A stretch of 64,000 bases of DNA from Psychroflexus sp. ALD_RP9 (GCF_017311165.1 NZ_CP062973.1:1984001-2048000), one strand, 5' to 3'. Positions 34,927-43,726 are shown, numbered from the stretch's first letter. Numbers and translations: made by a program. Notes: generated by a model from the sequence alone, not told the origin.

Positions 34927-35167
34927 TCTTTTTGCGTTTAGCTTTTAAATCCTCAAGATTTTTTTTTGGGTCGAAATCGTGAGCAATTCCGCTATCAATT
35001 CCTTCTTGAATAGCATTTCTTAACGCAATTACTTTACTTTCCTCATTTTCTAAAAGTCGAAGTCCAGCTCTGATTACTTCGCTTACATTTTTGTATCGTC
35101 CAGCAGAAACTTGGGTTTGTACAAACTGGTCAAAATAATTTCCGAGCGATATGGATGTATTTTTCAT
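34919..35167 (-). CDS. ParD-family antitoxin
   Basis: About 82 residues from ATG 35167 (MKNTSISLG), chosen because upstream residues would overlap the promoter. Ribbon-helix-helix N-terminus (NTSISLGNYFDQFV, SAGRYKNVSEVIRAGLRLLE) and a flexible acidic/basic tail that would wrap the toxin. Represses its own promoter by family analogy. Confidence 0.88.
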   Translation of the reverse strand: MKNTSISLGNYFDQFVQTQVSAGRYKNVSEVIRAGLRLLENEESKVIALRNAIQEGIDSGIAHDFDPKKNLEDLKAKRKKNG

Positions 35168-35182
35168 TTTATTCATTTTTAT

Positions 35183-35213
35183 CAAATATACCAATTTTTG
35201 GTAAAAAATCAAA
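35183..35213 (-). promoter_or_regulatory. promoter with operator of the ParDE-like cassette
   Basis: Perfect Bacteroidota consensus on the minus strand: TTTG (35210-35213), 19-bp spacer, TATATTTG (35183-35190). The spacer holds the inverted repeat ACCAA-AAA-TTGGT, a likely ParD operator. Confidence 0.8.
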
Positions 35214-35236
35214 TTTTGTAGATTTTCGCTCAAATT

Positions 35237-35373
35237 ACACCCAACGGTCCTGGCTATGGCAAGTGCGGGATTTTGAAACCGCTTTCTTGTCCGCCTACCG
35301 TGATTTTATTTAGTTGTAATATCTTCATTTTCAATCAGTCAGCCCGCATTTGCTATAGCCGATGTTGTGTGCA
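35237..35373 (-). repeat. attC-like site 40 (GGCTATGGCAAG class)
   Basis: Inner stem GGCTATGGCAAGTGCGGG / CCCGCATTTGCTATAGCC, same class as site 51. Confidence 0.92.
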
Positions 35374-35381
35374 GTTTTTAT

Positions 35382-36191
35382 TTAATTTCTTTTTCCCGTA
35401 AATCTCTTTCCTTCAGAGTCGTACTTTATTGTTCCAACCGATTTACTATCTCCGTAATCCATTCGCACTTCATACTCCTTAAGGGGTTCTAGGTCTTCAA
35501 TTTCTTGGTTGAACTTATTGAAGATGAAATTTTGGAGGAGGGCAGATTTCAGGAAAATTTTTGTCCACTCGTCAAATGGAAGTCTCTCAATAGGGCTGTT
35601 TGGTGGATCATAATTTTCTAACACTATATCTGTCTCATTAAGTCCAAAGTGATATACTGAATGAGCAAAAGCATTTCTTAGTTGCGACCTGTAGGCATAT
35701 TTAATAATGTCGTAAATTTTAAGTTGATGTTTTTCAAAAACATTCCGAATATTATTTACTACAAAGTCGTATTTACCACGGCTAGGTACTTTCACATTAA
35801 AATCATAAGGTTTCGAGTCGCAAAGGTCTGCGAGCTTTTTAAACATTGCCAAGTTTCGCTTAGATTCCCAAAGGTGAGTGTAAATCATTAATTCCATAGT
35901 CAGGGAAAACTTGGAATCAGATGTGTTTATCGCTCTGAAATTATATTGAGAATTCAAATGCTCTAAAAGAAAGTCTACTCTATCTCTGTCCAATATTTCA
36001 TCGAGGGCATGATCCAATAACCAAGGAGTTACTCTATCATTGTTTTCGTATTTGGGCTCATATTTTGAACGAGATAGAAATAAAATGTAGTCATTTTGAT
36101 TTTTCTCGTGGTTTTTTGCAAACTCGAAAACTTCATTTACGGCTTGTTCCACTTCTATTCTTAGTCTAGTGAACTCCTGTTTTCTTATCAT
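35382..36191 (-). CDS. HEPN-motif protein, candidate defence RNase
   Basis: 269 residues, no signal peptide. A helical body contains the R-x4-H motif RNAFAH (Arg172, His177) in YRSQLRNAFAHSVYHF, the hallmark of HEPN ribonucleases, with a polar residue after Arg as usual. A beta-rich C-terminal stretch (YEVRMDYGDSKSVGTIKYD) follows. HEPN RNases act in toxin-antitoxin and abortive-infection systems; no partner gene is in this cassette. Confidence 0.65.
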   Translation of the reverse strand: MIRKQEFTRLRIEVEQAVNEVFEFAKNHEKNQNDYILFLSRSKYEPKYENNDRVTPWLLDHALDEILDRDRVDFLLEHLNSQYNFRAINTSDSKFSLTMELMIYTHLWESKRNLAMFKKLADLCDSKPYDFNVKVPSRGKYDFVVNNIRNVFEKHQLKIYDIIKYAYRSQLRNAFAHSVYHFGLNETDIVLENYDPPNSPIERLPFDEWTKIFLKSALLQNFIFNKFNQEIEDLEPLKEYEVRMDYGDSKSVGTIKYDSEGKRFTGKRN

Positions 36192-36212
36192 TTTATGGTT
36201 GTCGTTTCAAAT

Positions 36213-36348
36213 TGCACACAACGGTCTCGGCTATGAGTAGTTGCGTGGGTTAGACTTAACTTTGCAAGTACACACCAAACTGAAAATCTTCGCGGATTTT
36301 CAGAAGTAGGCGAGAATAAGCAATTACTTATAGCCATTGTTGTGTGTA
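36213..36348 (-). repeat. attC-like site 41 (GGCTATGAGTAG class)
   Basis: Inner stem as site 10; outer arms TGCACACAAC and GTTGTGTGTAG. Confidence 0.92.
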
Positions 36349-36356
36349 GTGCTTTT

Positions 36357-36674
36357 TTATTCAGTTGCTAAATTCATTTTCTGATTCAGTAACTCTACGT
36401 TGAAATTGATTTTCGCGTTTAAAGCTCTAAACACTTTTAAAATTGTTTCAAATCGGGCATCAGTCAAATTGTTTTCGATTTTCGATATTTGTGCTTTTTT
36501 CACGCCAATCAATTCTCCAAGTTGCGTTTGGGTCAATTTTCTTTCTTTTCGAGCTTGTTTGATTGCTTCTCCGATTAAGTCAAGTCGCAATTCGTTCTCA
36601 TAAGCATCTCTTTCCGTTGTTCCTTTTTTTCCAAGGTATTTATCTTTTACTTCGTCAAGTGTGTATGTTTTCAT
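36357..36674 (-). CDS. XRE-family antitoxin (HigA-like)
   Basis: 105 residues. Helix-turn-helix at about 40-92 (RKLTQTQLGELIGVKKAQIS, then KIENNLTDARFETILKVF). It follows the toxin gene with a one-base overlap, in toxin-first order as in HigBA pairs. Confidence 0.87.
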   Translation of the reverse strand: MKTYTLDEVKDKYLGKKGTTERDAYENELRLDLIGEAIKQARKERKLTQTQLGELIGVKKAQISKIENNLTDARFETILKVFRALNAKINFNVELLNQKMNLATE

Positions 36675-37018
36675 TACTTCTTGTTTTTATTTTCAAAATA
36701 TTTGTTCATCAATTCGGTCGCTTTGTCAATTTCTTTTTTGGGTGTTTTCTGTGTTTTTTTAACAATTCCGTGAGTCGCAATTACAATGGTCAATTTATTA
36801 TCTGTTTTGTCCCAAAATGCAAAAAGTCGATATTGCTTTTTGTTGTACAAAGTCCGAAATTCCCAAATATCCGAAGTCAATTTTTTAAAGAGAGTATTGT
36901 CGGTTTTAACTTTAGCTCTGTCTATATTAAAAAGGATTTTATTTCGAGCCTTTTTGTCAATTCCATCAAGAAATTCAAAAACTTCTTTTAAAAACTCCAC
37001 TTTAAATTTTTCCGTCAT
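36674..37018 (-). CDS. HigB/RelE-like toxin (phage Gp49-like family)
   Basis: 114 residues: EVFEFLDGIDKKARNKILFN, LTSDIWEFRTLYNKKQYRLF, then FWDKTDNKLTIVIATHGIVKK match the RelE/HigB-type toxin fold (DUF891/Gp49-like), expected to cleave mRNA on the ribosome. Pairs with the XRE antitoxin. Confidence 0.87.
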   Translation of the reverse strand: MTEKFKVEFLKEVFEFLDGIDKKARNKILFNIDRAKVKTDNTLFKKLTSDIWEFRTLYNKKQYRLFAFWDKTDNKLTIVIATHGIVKKTQKTPKKEIDKATELMNKYFENKNKK

Positions 37019-37036
37019 TCAGATATTAGTTTGTTA

Positions 37037-37068
37037 CAAAGATAGAAGTTTCCTTTTTAGTAAACAAA
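37037..37068 (-). promoter_or_regulatory. promoter of the HigBA-like cassette
   Basis: Minus-strand TTTG (37065-37068), 20-bp spacer, TATCTTTG (37037-37044), about 20 bp upstream of the toxin start. Confidence 0.75.
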
Positions 37069-37096
37069 ATTAATTTTGAAAACGAATTTCTCGCAT

Positions 37097-37234
37097 TACA
37101 CACAACGTGATTGTGTATGGCTTGTTGCGGGCTAAAATCCGAGGTTTTTCGGATAAGCAGTAAAGTTAGCAAAAAAACACAAACTTTGGTTTAAGAACTT
37201 CAGCCGCAATGAGCTATACACGTTGTTAGCTACC
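37097..37234 (-). repeat. attC-like site 42
   Basis: Inner stem GTGTATGGCTTGTTGCGGG / CCGCAATGAGCTATACAC; right arm GTTAGCTACC. Confidence 0.9.
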
Positions 37235-37235
37235 G

Positions 37236-37844
37236 TTATTTTTCGCTCACTTCAATAATTCCGAATACATATTCATATCCAAATTTTTCGAAGGCTTGGT
37301 ATCCTTTATAGACTTGGGCTTTTATATTTGTTGTATCCTTATTACGCATAATTCGAGCAAGTTTTCGATTTTTCTTTCCGTCTTTTTTGATTATTCCGTT
37401 AGACGTTTTTGGTGAATCCAACCAGTAAATTTCGTTTTCAAAACTTACTGCAACATCTGGAAATTCGTCATAGAATTCTCTCAAAACATAAACCATTCCT
37501 AAATCAGCATTTTCAAAAAACCTTTCATTTGTCATTCTGAAATCAACGCTACTCGAGTTTTGAAAATCATATATTCTTATCGTATCGTTTTGTTTGGTAT
37601 ATCGATAGTCTTTATAAATTTCCGTATCGGCTTTAGTAGATTGTAGGTTGGCAAGTCCGCAACCATTGCGACAATAGTATGGTTTTCGTGTCACAATAGA
37701 ATCGCTTTTAAATTCCAAGTATTCCGTTCTGTTATCAATTTTTGAGAACAACATATAATCTTCATTCAATTCCTGTCCACTTGTATTTTGGAATCCAAGT
37801 ACAAATAAAATGATGAAGATGATATTTTGCGTGTTGTTTGTCAT
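37236..37844 (-). CDS. secreted protein, unknown
   Basis: Start at ATG 37844 (MTNNTQ) with signal peptide ending FQNTSGQ; the longer frame is attC-derived. About 200 residues; a CRNGCG Cys pair near residue 60 and beta-rich sequence. No family recognised. Its stop touches the edge of attC-like site 42. Confidence 0.75.
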   Translation of the reverse strand: MTNNTQNIIFIILFVLGFQNTSGQELNEDYMLFSKIDNRTEYLEFKSDSIVTRKPYYCRNGCGLANLQSTKADTEIYKDYRYTKQNDTIRIYDFQNSSSVDFRMTNERFFENADLGMVYVLREFYDEFPDVAVSFENEIYWLDSPKTSNGIIKKDGKKNRKLARIMRNKDTTNIKAQVYKGYQAFEKFGYEYVFGIIEVSEK

Positions 37845-37847
37845 AAT

Positions 37848-37987
37848 GGTAGCTAACGGTCTTGCATAACATAAGTGGCGACTTAAAAAACGCAAGTTTT
37901 TCGGTTTAAATTTTAGTTTCTAAAAATAGACAAAACTCTCGTTTTAGCTATAAATTCGCCATTTTTGTTATGCATTGTTAGCTTTAG
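37848..37987 (-). repeat. attC-like site 43 (GCATAAC class)
   Basis: Inner stem GCATAACATAAGTGGCGA / TTCGCCATTTTTGTTATGC; right arm GTTAGCTTTAG. Confidence 0.9.
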
Positions 37988-37993
37988 TGTTTT

Positions 37994-38308
37994 TCATTCA
38001 CCATTTTTTTCAATCAGGTGTCTTTTAAGTTTTAATTCACGTATTTTTTTCTCTAATTTATCTTTTTTGAATAAATAACCTATCAAATAAGCAACGATAA
38101 AAATTATAGCACTAAATATTACTGCATTTTGATATTCCCAAGTTTCTATCATTGGTCTTCTTCCACGTCTTCCTGGCAAATATGGGAACAGTAAAGAGAA
38201 TACAATTCCGATTAAAATTCCGAGTGGAATCATTTTTTTTATTCGAACAAGTTTATTCTGACATCTTTGTATTTCATAGTCCACATTTTCGATTTGATTA
38301 TTTTTCAT
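37994..38308 (-). CDS. two-helix membrane protein with flanking coiled coils
   Basis: 104 residues. N-terminal short coiled coil (QIENVDYEIQRCQNKLVRIK), helices about 28-46 and 64-82, and a basic coiled C-terminus. Second gene of its cassette, 10 bp after the preceding one. Unknown function. Confidence 0.75.
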   Translation of the reverse strand: MKNNQIENVDYEIQRCQNKLVRIKKMIPLGILIGIVFSLLFPYLPGRRGRRPMIETWEYQNAVIFSAIIFIVAYLIGYLFKKDKLEKKIRELKLKRHLIEKNGE

Positions 38309-38318
38309 TCAATCTTTT

Positions 38319-38648
38319 TTATTCTGCACGATATTTTCTTACCACTATATAAAATATTAATACTGTAAAAATCGGAAAACCTAACGTGAAAAAGTTGATG
38401 AGTAAAATATTTTCGGAATATGGCAAATCAAATGTTATTAATAGAGGTAATATATTAGAAATTATAAAAGTCAATGTTAAAAATATTTTTGCTTTTTTAT
38501 TCATCTTTATTATAAACAAAAAAATCACAAAAGAAATAATTAATAAAAATTCTAAATCAAAAAAAGGAATTATATCATTTCCACTCGCAAAACAGAAATA
38601 AGGACTACAAATAAATAGAAGTAGAAATATAAGATGCTTAAAATTCAT
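38319..38648 (-). CDS. 109-residue three-helix membrane protein
   Basis: Signal-like first helix (MNFKHLIFLLLFICSPYFCF), then helices near 31-49, 54-71 and 80-100. First gene of a two-gene membrane-protein cassette. No family recognised. Confidence 0.72.
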   Translation of the reverse strand: MNFKHLIFLLLFICSPYFCFASGNDIIPFFDLEFLLIISFVIFLFIIKMNKKAKIFLTLTFIISNILPLLITFDLPYSENILLINFFTLGFPIFTVLIFYIVVRKYRAE

Positions 38649-38708
38649 ATAATTTTGCTTTTCAAATAACCTTTTTCGGTTTATTCTTTAAAGTAGTTTT
38701 TTTTACAT

Positions 38709-38848
38709 TAAAGCTAACGGTTTAGCATATGATTTGTGGCGACTTAAAAACCGCTCGCCTTTCGACTAAACTTTAAGTTTTTTAAAAATACTAAAAGTTC
38801 TGGTTAAAACTTTCAATCGCCATAAATTATATGCATTGTTACTTTTCT
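38709..38848 (-). repeat. attC-like site 44 (AGCATATGATTTG class)
   Basis: Inner stem AGCATATGATTTGTGGCG / CGCCATAAATTATATGC; left neighbour of a family-D body. Confidence 0.92.
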
Positions 38849-39247
38849 TTTGCGCCACGTCTGAGTATGAACGAAACACTTTTCCACTTTCATTTTCAGC
38901 GGTCGAGTTTTCAGAAATTTTGTTTTTTTATCAGTTTTTAATTGAATTTCAAGATGTTAATCACTAAATTTTTCGAAATACTTATAATTCAGCCGTAATT
39001 TTGATTTCGAAATAACATCAGATTTAATCAACTACTTAAGTCAAATCAGAAAATCAAATTCATTCAGCGTGTTGTTTTTCATTCAGCCAAAATTTTGGAA
39101 AACTCACAAATTCATTTAATCAAATACCGTTGGCAAGCTAAAATTCAGTCATTTTCAACGTGTCGCATTTCATTCAGTTGAAGCGAAACTAAAAATATGA
39201 TTTTAAAGAATTCTATTCTACGCAAGTTTATCGGCGCAATTGAAAGT
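38840..39247. other. ORF-less cassette body, family D copy 2
   Basis: About 405 bp without ORF; TTACTTTTC ... GAAAGTAA ends. Very close to copy 3 (44686-45094), more distant from copy 1. Confidence 0.85.
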
Positions 39248-39382
39248 AACGGTTTTGGCTATGGTTTCGTTACGGAATGGTACGCGAGTATCATTCCGCA
39301 GTAACCATAAATTTAGCAAAAAGGCTCGAAATTCCGATTAGGAATTTCAGCCGTAATGAACTATAGCCGTTGTTACCTGTAG
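39241..39382 (-). repeat. attC-like site 45 (GGCTATGGTTTCG class)
   Basis: Inner stem GGCTATGGTTTCGTTACGG / CCGTAATGAACTATAGCC; right arm GTTACCTGTAG. Confidence 0.92.
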
Positions 39383-39943
39383 TTATTTTTTCTTATAAAC
39401 TTTTAAATTATATTTCAATTCCGTTCCATCACTTTCTAAAAACTCAAAAACTTTCAATTCCCTTTGAGTGATTTCCGCTATTTCTATTTCGTTTTTAGTA
39501 AACTCAATTAAAGAACCAGATTTTTTTAACTGTTCCAAAAGTCCAGGTGCAAGTTTGTCAATCGGCACGTTGTATTTTGGTTTATGAAAAGTCATTCTAA
39601 AAATTTTTGCTTCTGAGTCGTATTCCCAAGTTCCGCTTTCACAGTTTTCCGCATTCTCGCAACCAAATAATTCATACGTTTTGTCCTTTTCAATTCGCAT
39701 ATTTGGTCGAGAAACAAATTCAGTAGCCGTGATTGAGTCATTTACGTAATGTTTCACTTCCGCAATTGTTTTACCGTTCTTATCTGTCAATTTTTGAAAT
39801 TCCCACGTTCCAATAATCAACTTTTCAATTTGTTCCGCACTTTTCTTCGTTTTAGCTCCATCAACTAATTCCAAATATGTTTTAGATGACTGGCAATAAG
39901 TCAAAAATGGAATTAGTAACAATGTTAGCAGGATGTTTTTCAT
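39383..39943 (-). CDS. lipoprotein, lipocalin-like
   Basis: Start at ATG 39943 with signal ending PFLTYC (Cys17). About 187 residues. IIGTWEFQKL near residue 45, CENAENCESGTWEYDSEAKI and a final beta strand with ESDGTELKY suggest a lipocalin-like barrel. Outer-membrane or periplasmic location is expected; ligand unknown. Confidence 0.75.
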   Translation of the reverse strand: MKNILLTLLLIPFLTYCQSSKTYLELVDGAKTKKSAEQIEKLIIGTWEFQKLTDKNGKTIAEVKHYVNDSITATEFVSRPNMRIEKDKTYELFGCENAENCESGTWEYDSEAKIFRMTFHKPKYNVPIDKLAPGLLEQLKKSGSLIEFTKNEIEIAEITQRELKVFEFLESDGTELKYNLKVYKKK

Positions 39944-39947
39944 AATT

Positions 39948-40087
39948 ACAGGTAACGGTTTAGCATATGATTTGTGGCGACTTAAAAACCGCACGCCTAT
40001 CGGCTAAACTGTATATTTTCTAAAAATACTAAAATGTTCTGGTTAAATCTTTCATTCGCCATGAATTATATGCATTGTTAGCAACTG
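39948..40087 (-). repeat. attC-like site 46 (AGCATATGATTTG class)
   Basis: Inner stem AGCATATGATTTGTGGCG / CGCCATGAATTATATGC; right arm GTTAGCAACTGG. Confidence 0.92.
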
Positions 40088-40525
40088 GATTTTTGCGCTA
40101 TGCTATTCACAATCGTTTCAATCCCTATTTCAGCAAGTTTTAATTTATAAACTCGTAATTCAGTCGTAAAAATTGCATTTCTAAATTCATTTTTTCAATT
40201 CGTTTTCAGAGTATCAAATTCACGTTTCGTTTATCGGCTAACTTGCTAAGCCAAAAGTTGAAGTGAAGACAAATTTTCCCTTTATTATCAATTTCGGGAT
40301 GTTCAATTCAACGCAATCCACTTCCGCAACGTTTGTCTGTTTTCATATTCAACCGAAAGTTGAATTTTAACCAAATTTTCGATTGTTAGCCAAAATTTTG
40401 GGCTAGATGAAATTTGTATTCAATTTCCACGCAATTTTTTCATCAGTTATTTTTTCATTTTTCAGTTGATTGAAACTCTAACTTTGATTTTATCTAAAAT
40501 GTTTCTTTGAACTAATCTTGTTGCT
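40080..40525. other. ORF-less cassette body, family E (single copy)
   Basis: About 445 bp, no ORF. Shares TTTTGCGC and CATTCAG/CAGTTGATTGAAAC phrases with family D but cannot be aligned end to end. Ends TTAGCAAC / GTTGCTAA pair. Confidence 0.75.
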
Positions 40526-40660
40526 AACGGTTTTGGCTATGGTTTCGTTACGGAATGGTACGCGAGTATCATTCCGCCGTAACCATAAATTTAGTAAAAA
40601 GGCTTGAAATTCCGATTTGGAATTTCATCCGTAATGAACTATAGCCGTTGTTATGTGCTG
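40519..40660 (-). repeat. attC-like site 47 (GGCTATGGTTTCG class)
   Basis: Inner stem as site 45; right arm GTTATGTGCTGG. Confidence 0.92.
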
Positions 40661-40663
40661 GCT

Positions 40664-41305
40664 TTATTTTTCTTTCAGTTTTTCTTTTCCTTTAAAAACG
40701 TAACTAATTTCAAAATAGTAGACTTTCGTTTCTCCGTTTTCATCCTCGACTTCCATTCGGTCACAAATTCCGCCATCTATACTTTGAGTTTTTAATTCAA
40801 CTCCTAGCATATCTAAAATAAAATACTCTTCAGATATTTGGATTACAGGCCAACCATTTTCACAAGATTTTCCGTCTCCATTATTGACTATTGACTTTAG
40901 AAGTCCGAATTGAATTGTTTTATATTTTTCTGCATTTTTTGAGTCTCCAACTATTTTATAAGTCTGTCTCAATATTTTATGTGCAGTCATACTCGTGTAG
41001 TCGATACTCAACATTTTTTTCGTGGTAGCAATAATACTGTCGTATTTTGATTCAGACATTTGGCGATACATCTGTTTTTTCAAATCCCTAAATTCAGAAC
41101 TTTTTTCAGACGCAATTTTGAATTGTTTACTTTCTATAAAACTTTCCCTAAATGATTTATAGTCAATGTCAGTTTCTGCGTTTTCAAGCATTTGCACTGT
41201 TTTACTATAATCATCATCAAATTCAGGAACCTTAATTCCCGTTTGTCCAATTACAATCGTAAAATTGAAGAGTAGTATTATGGTTATAAACCAATGTTTA
41301 ATCAT
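40664..41305 (-). CDS. secreted DUF4919-family protein
   Basis: Start at ATG 41305 with signal peptide ending IVIGQ. About 213 residues. IDYKSFRESFIESKQF, DYTSMTAHKILRQTYKIVGD, NNGDGKSCENGWPVIQISEEY and the final strand KVYYFEISYVF follow the DUF4919 order: TPR-like helices then a small alpha/beta part. Biochemical role unknown; periplasmic location expected. Confidence 0.8.
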   Translation of the reverse strand: MIKHWFITIILLFNFTIVIGQTGIKVPEFDDDYSKTVQMLENAETDIDYKSFRESFIESKQFKIASEKSSEFRDLKKQMYRQMSESKYDSIIATTKKMLSIDYTSMTAHKILRQTYKIVGDSKNAEKYKTIQFGLLKSIVNNGDGKSCENGWPVIQISEEYFILDMLGVELKTQSIDGGICDRMEVEDENGETKVYYFEISYVFKGKEKLKEK

Positions 41306-41325
41306 AGTTCGGATTTTTTTTAGCT

Positions 41326-41527
41326 TGCACATAACGTTCTGTGTATGGACAGTAGGGCAGATTAGAAGCAATTCACTTTCATTTTACCACTAAGCCAAAA
41401 CAAACGTTTTTACTTTTAATTTTCTTTTTGTTAAACGTCAAAACTTTGTTTTGGCGTTGCCCGCTCAAAGAACAGGACTTTCAATCTATCTTCAATCGCC
41501 CTATTGGCTATACACCTTGTTAGGCAC
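41326..41527 (-). repeat. attC-like site 48 (long variant)
   Basis: About 200 bp. Outer stem GTGTATGGACAGTAGGGC / GCCCTATTGGCTATACAC, inner palindrome CCAAAACAAACG / CGTCAAAACTTTGTTTTGG. Confidence 0.85.
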
Positions 41528-41535
41528 TGGTTTTT

Positions 41536-42159
41536 TTATCTTATTGTTATCCAATCTGCTTTTATATCTAAGTTTTTCAAGTCAGACGGAACTTCTAATT
41601 CAGGATAGTCTCCAACTGTTTTTTCTTCAGTCATAAATACAAAACCCCAATTATTAGTTGTATCAGAAATATACTCCCACCCATTCATTAAGTCTTGATT
41701 GACTTTTATATTGGGATACTTATCTGAAATATTTTTTATAGTTGAATTTGGATTGAGTTCATTTGTTGTTTTTAATTTAGGTGAAGCTGCAATTATGATT
41801 AAAAGGGTGTCTGTACCAAGTGTCGGTATCAGACCAAATGCTAAGTCATCCTTGTCATAATACAAATAAGCGGGACTTCCACCACCAAATCCATAACTTG
41901 TAGCTTGACCAACTTCTTTTCTAAGTCCTTCGAATCTTTGTTCTGCTTCTGATATCGTCATTCCAACTTTAATTTCCCCAAGTTGTCCGTTTTTTATCTC
42001 AAACTTCTGGTAGTCGAAGTCCAACGCTTCTGAACTTTCATTATCTGTTGATTCAGATTTTGTTTGTACAGGTTGCTCTACTTTTTCCTTTTTATCTGCT
42101 GATTGACTACAAGACCAAGTTACTGTCAGCAATATTATGCAAGTTAATTTTCGTATCAT
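41536..42159 (-). CDS. lipoprotein, unknown
   Basis: 207 residues, lipoprotein signal MIRKLTCIILLTVTWSC (Cys17) followed by a Lys/Glu/Ser-rich linker. The mature domain contains LGEIKVGMTISEAEQRFEG, a pattern seen in SmpA/BamE-like or related periplasmic folds (VGMT-xEA), and a GFGGGSPAYLYYD loop. Family assignment tentative. Confidence 0.75.
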   Translation of the reverse strand: MIRKLTCIILLTVTWSCSQSADKKEKVEQPVQTKSESTDNESSEALDFDYQKFEIKNGQLGEIKVGMTISEAEQRFEGLRKEVGQATSYGFGGGSPAYLYYDKDDLAFGLIPTLGTDTLLIIIAASPKLKTTNELNPNSTIKNISDKYPNIKVNQDLMNGWEYISDTTNNWGFVFMTEEKTVGDYPELEVPSDLKNLDIKADWITIR

Positions 42160-42168
42160 TTTTTACTT

Positions 42169-42304
42169 GTGCCTAACGGTTTGGCTATGCGTAGTGCGGG
42201 ATTAAAGAGCACTTCACTGTCCGCCTACCGATATGTTTGTTAATATTCATTTACTTTAAATTTAGCACTAAAACCCGCATTACGTATAGCTGTTGTTGTG
42301 CGGT
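42169..42304 (-). repeat. attC-like site 49
   Basis: Inner stem GGCTATGCGTAGTGCGGG / CCCGCATTACGTATAGC; related to site 65. Confidence 0.92.
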
Positions 42305-42318
42305 CGGCTTTTTCTTTT

Positions 42319-42852
42319 TCATTCTATCAGCTTCCATTTTCCTTTTTCGAAAAATACGTTGTAAAATTTTGGCGACTTAAAAACTATATAGAAGTCCCAC
42401 GCACTTCTGTATGTTGTCGGATTACTTGTCATAATATGGTGTGTCGGTTGATCCATTTCAATTATCAATCGAGCAGAACTGTAAGGTGTAGTTGTTTTAA
42501 TCGTCCCACGATAAGTTTTCAATATTTTCTCTTTGTCAGTCACATAGAAGAAAATTGAGTCTTCGTCAGTTATTTCAAAACGAAAATGGTTGTATTGCCA
42601 ATCAGTCTGTTCGCCTTTGAAATAGTCCCGATTAATAACATATTCGCCATAGTAATCTTCCTTGTCCAATTCTGTCTTTGAAGTCAACCATTGAACGATT
42701 CCTGAGAGTAGTGCAAGTCCCAAAATTCCAAACCAAATAAATCCTAGTATTTTTCCAATCCAAAGTTTTCTCGATAGAAGCCAAGCTATCAATAGAATTC
42801 CTGTCAATGGGACTAGAATGAATATGATGAATAAATTAAATCCGAATCCCAT
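42319..42852 (-). CDS. membrane protein with extracytoplasmic domain, unknown
   Basis: 177 residues. Two N-terminal helices (about 5-24 and 33-54), then a beta-rich domain of about 120 residues (YGEYVINRDYFKGEQTDWQY, then HFRFEI). The pattern suggests an outside-facing small barrel or lipocalin-like domain. No family recognised. Confidence 0.75.
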   Translation of the reverse strand: MGFGFNLFIIFILVPLTGILLIAWLLSRKLWIGKILGFIWFGILGLALLSGIVQWLTSKTELDKEDYYGEYVINRDYFKGEQTDWQYNHFRFEITDEDSIFFYVTDKEKILKTYRGTIKTTTPYSSARLIIEMDQPTHHIMTSNPTTYRSAWDFYIVFKSPKFYNVFFEKGKWKLIE

Positions 42853-42883
42853 TATTAATTCTCAAGTGTCTGTTTTTTTAGCT

Positions 42884-43020
42884 GCCGCACAACGGTCTCG
42901 GCTATGATTTCGTTGCGGAAAAATTCGCAGGATTCTTTCCGCCGTAGCCGAAAGATAGCAAAATTGCGATGAATTCCGATTAGGAATTCAGCCGCAATGA
43001 ATTATAGCCATTGTTACCTG
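42884..43020 (-). repeat. attC-like site 50
   Basis: Inner stem GGCTATGATTTCGTTGCGG / CCGCAATGAATTATAGCC; close to site 62. Confidence 0.92.
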
Positions 43021-43038
43021 CTGGCTTTTATTTCCGTT

Positions 43039-43575
43039 CTAATTTTCTATTCCAATTTGGACAGTTAAATATGAACCATCATATTCAATTTCCGCAATAT
43101 GTGATGTAAACGCATTTTTGATAATTCCGTGAACTTCTTCTACGTCCGATTCCGAAATATATCCAATTTTCTTTCCATCGTGTTTCACTTCGATTGCTCT
43201 GTCCGAAAATTTATTATTTTTTTCGTATTTTAATTCCAACTCGTCATATTCCGCACAATAATTTAGGATGTAATTTTTTCTGCTTGCGATGTGAACTCCT
43301 GTTATTTCGTATTCTTCATAAATTCCAGTTTCCGATTCCAATTCCGATTCTGTATTTTCAAGTACTGTTTCGTTTCCTTCATTCGCTCGAATTTCCGCAA
43401 GTAGCGCTTTTGAAGAGGCAATTCGTTCTTCAGTTCTTCTTATCAGTTCTGAAGTTGGAACGTAGTCATCTGGTTTTCTATTAAGTTCAGATTTTGGTTT
43501 CGGATTCGGTCTGTTAGACTTTATTAAAAAAATCAAACCCAAAATCCCAATTCCAATTATAATGTATGTTAGCAT
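43039..43575 (-). CDS. membrane-anchored HIRAN-like domain protein
   Basis: 178 residues. One N-terminal membrane helix (2-19), an acidic coiled-coil linker (about 44-85), then a HIRAN-like domain (about 90-165): ITGVHIASRKNYIL, the N-x5-D-AIEV stretch NNKFSDRAIEV, and KKIGYISESD. HIRAN domains bind DNA ends or replication intermediates, so a membrane-anchored version is unusual. Assignment by pattern. Confidence 0.65.
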   Translation of the reverse strand: MLTYIIIGIGILGLIFLIKSNRPNPKPKSELNRKPDDYVPTSELIRRTEERIASSKALLAEIRANEGNETVLENTESELESETGIYEEYEITGVHIASRKNYILNYCAEYDELELKYEKNNKFSDRAIEVKHDGKKIGYISESDVEEVHGIIKNAFTSHIAEIEYDGSYLTVQIGIEN

Positions 43576-43588
43576 TGTTTTTCAGCTT

Positions 43589-43726
43589 GCAGGTAACGGT
43601 TCTCGGCTATGGCAAGTGCGGGATTTCAAGGCACTTACTTGTCCGTTTTGCAGTTAGTTTATTTTGTGTAATTACTTTCATATTAGCACTTTAGCCCGCA
43701 TTTGCTATAGCCGATGTTGGCGTGTC
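43589..43726 (-). repeat. attC-like site 51 (GGCTATGGCAAG class)
   Basis: Inner stem GGCTATGGCAAGTGCGGG / CCCGCATTTGCTATAGCC; right arm GTTGGCGTG. Confidence 0.92.

Noticed and set aside
37236..37895. Long N-termini such as MRFLSRHLCYARPL in several proteins
   Set aside because: These are translations of attC left arms on the minus strand; better starts with signal peptides lie just after the site.
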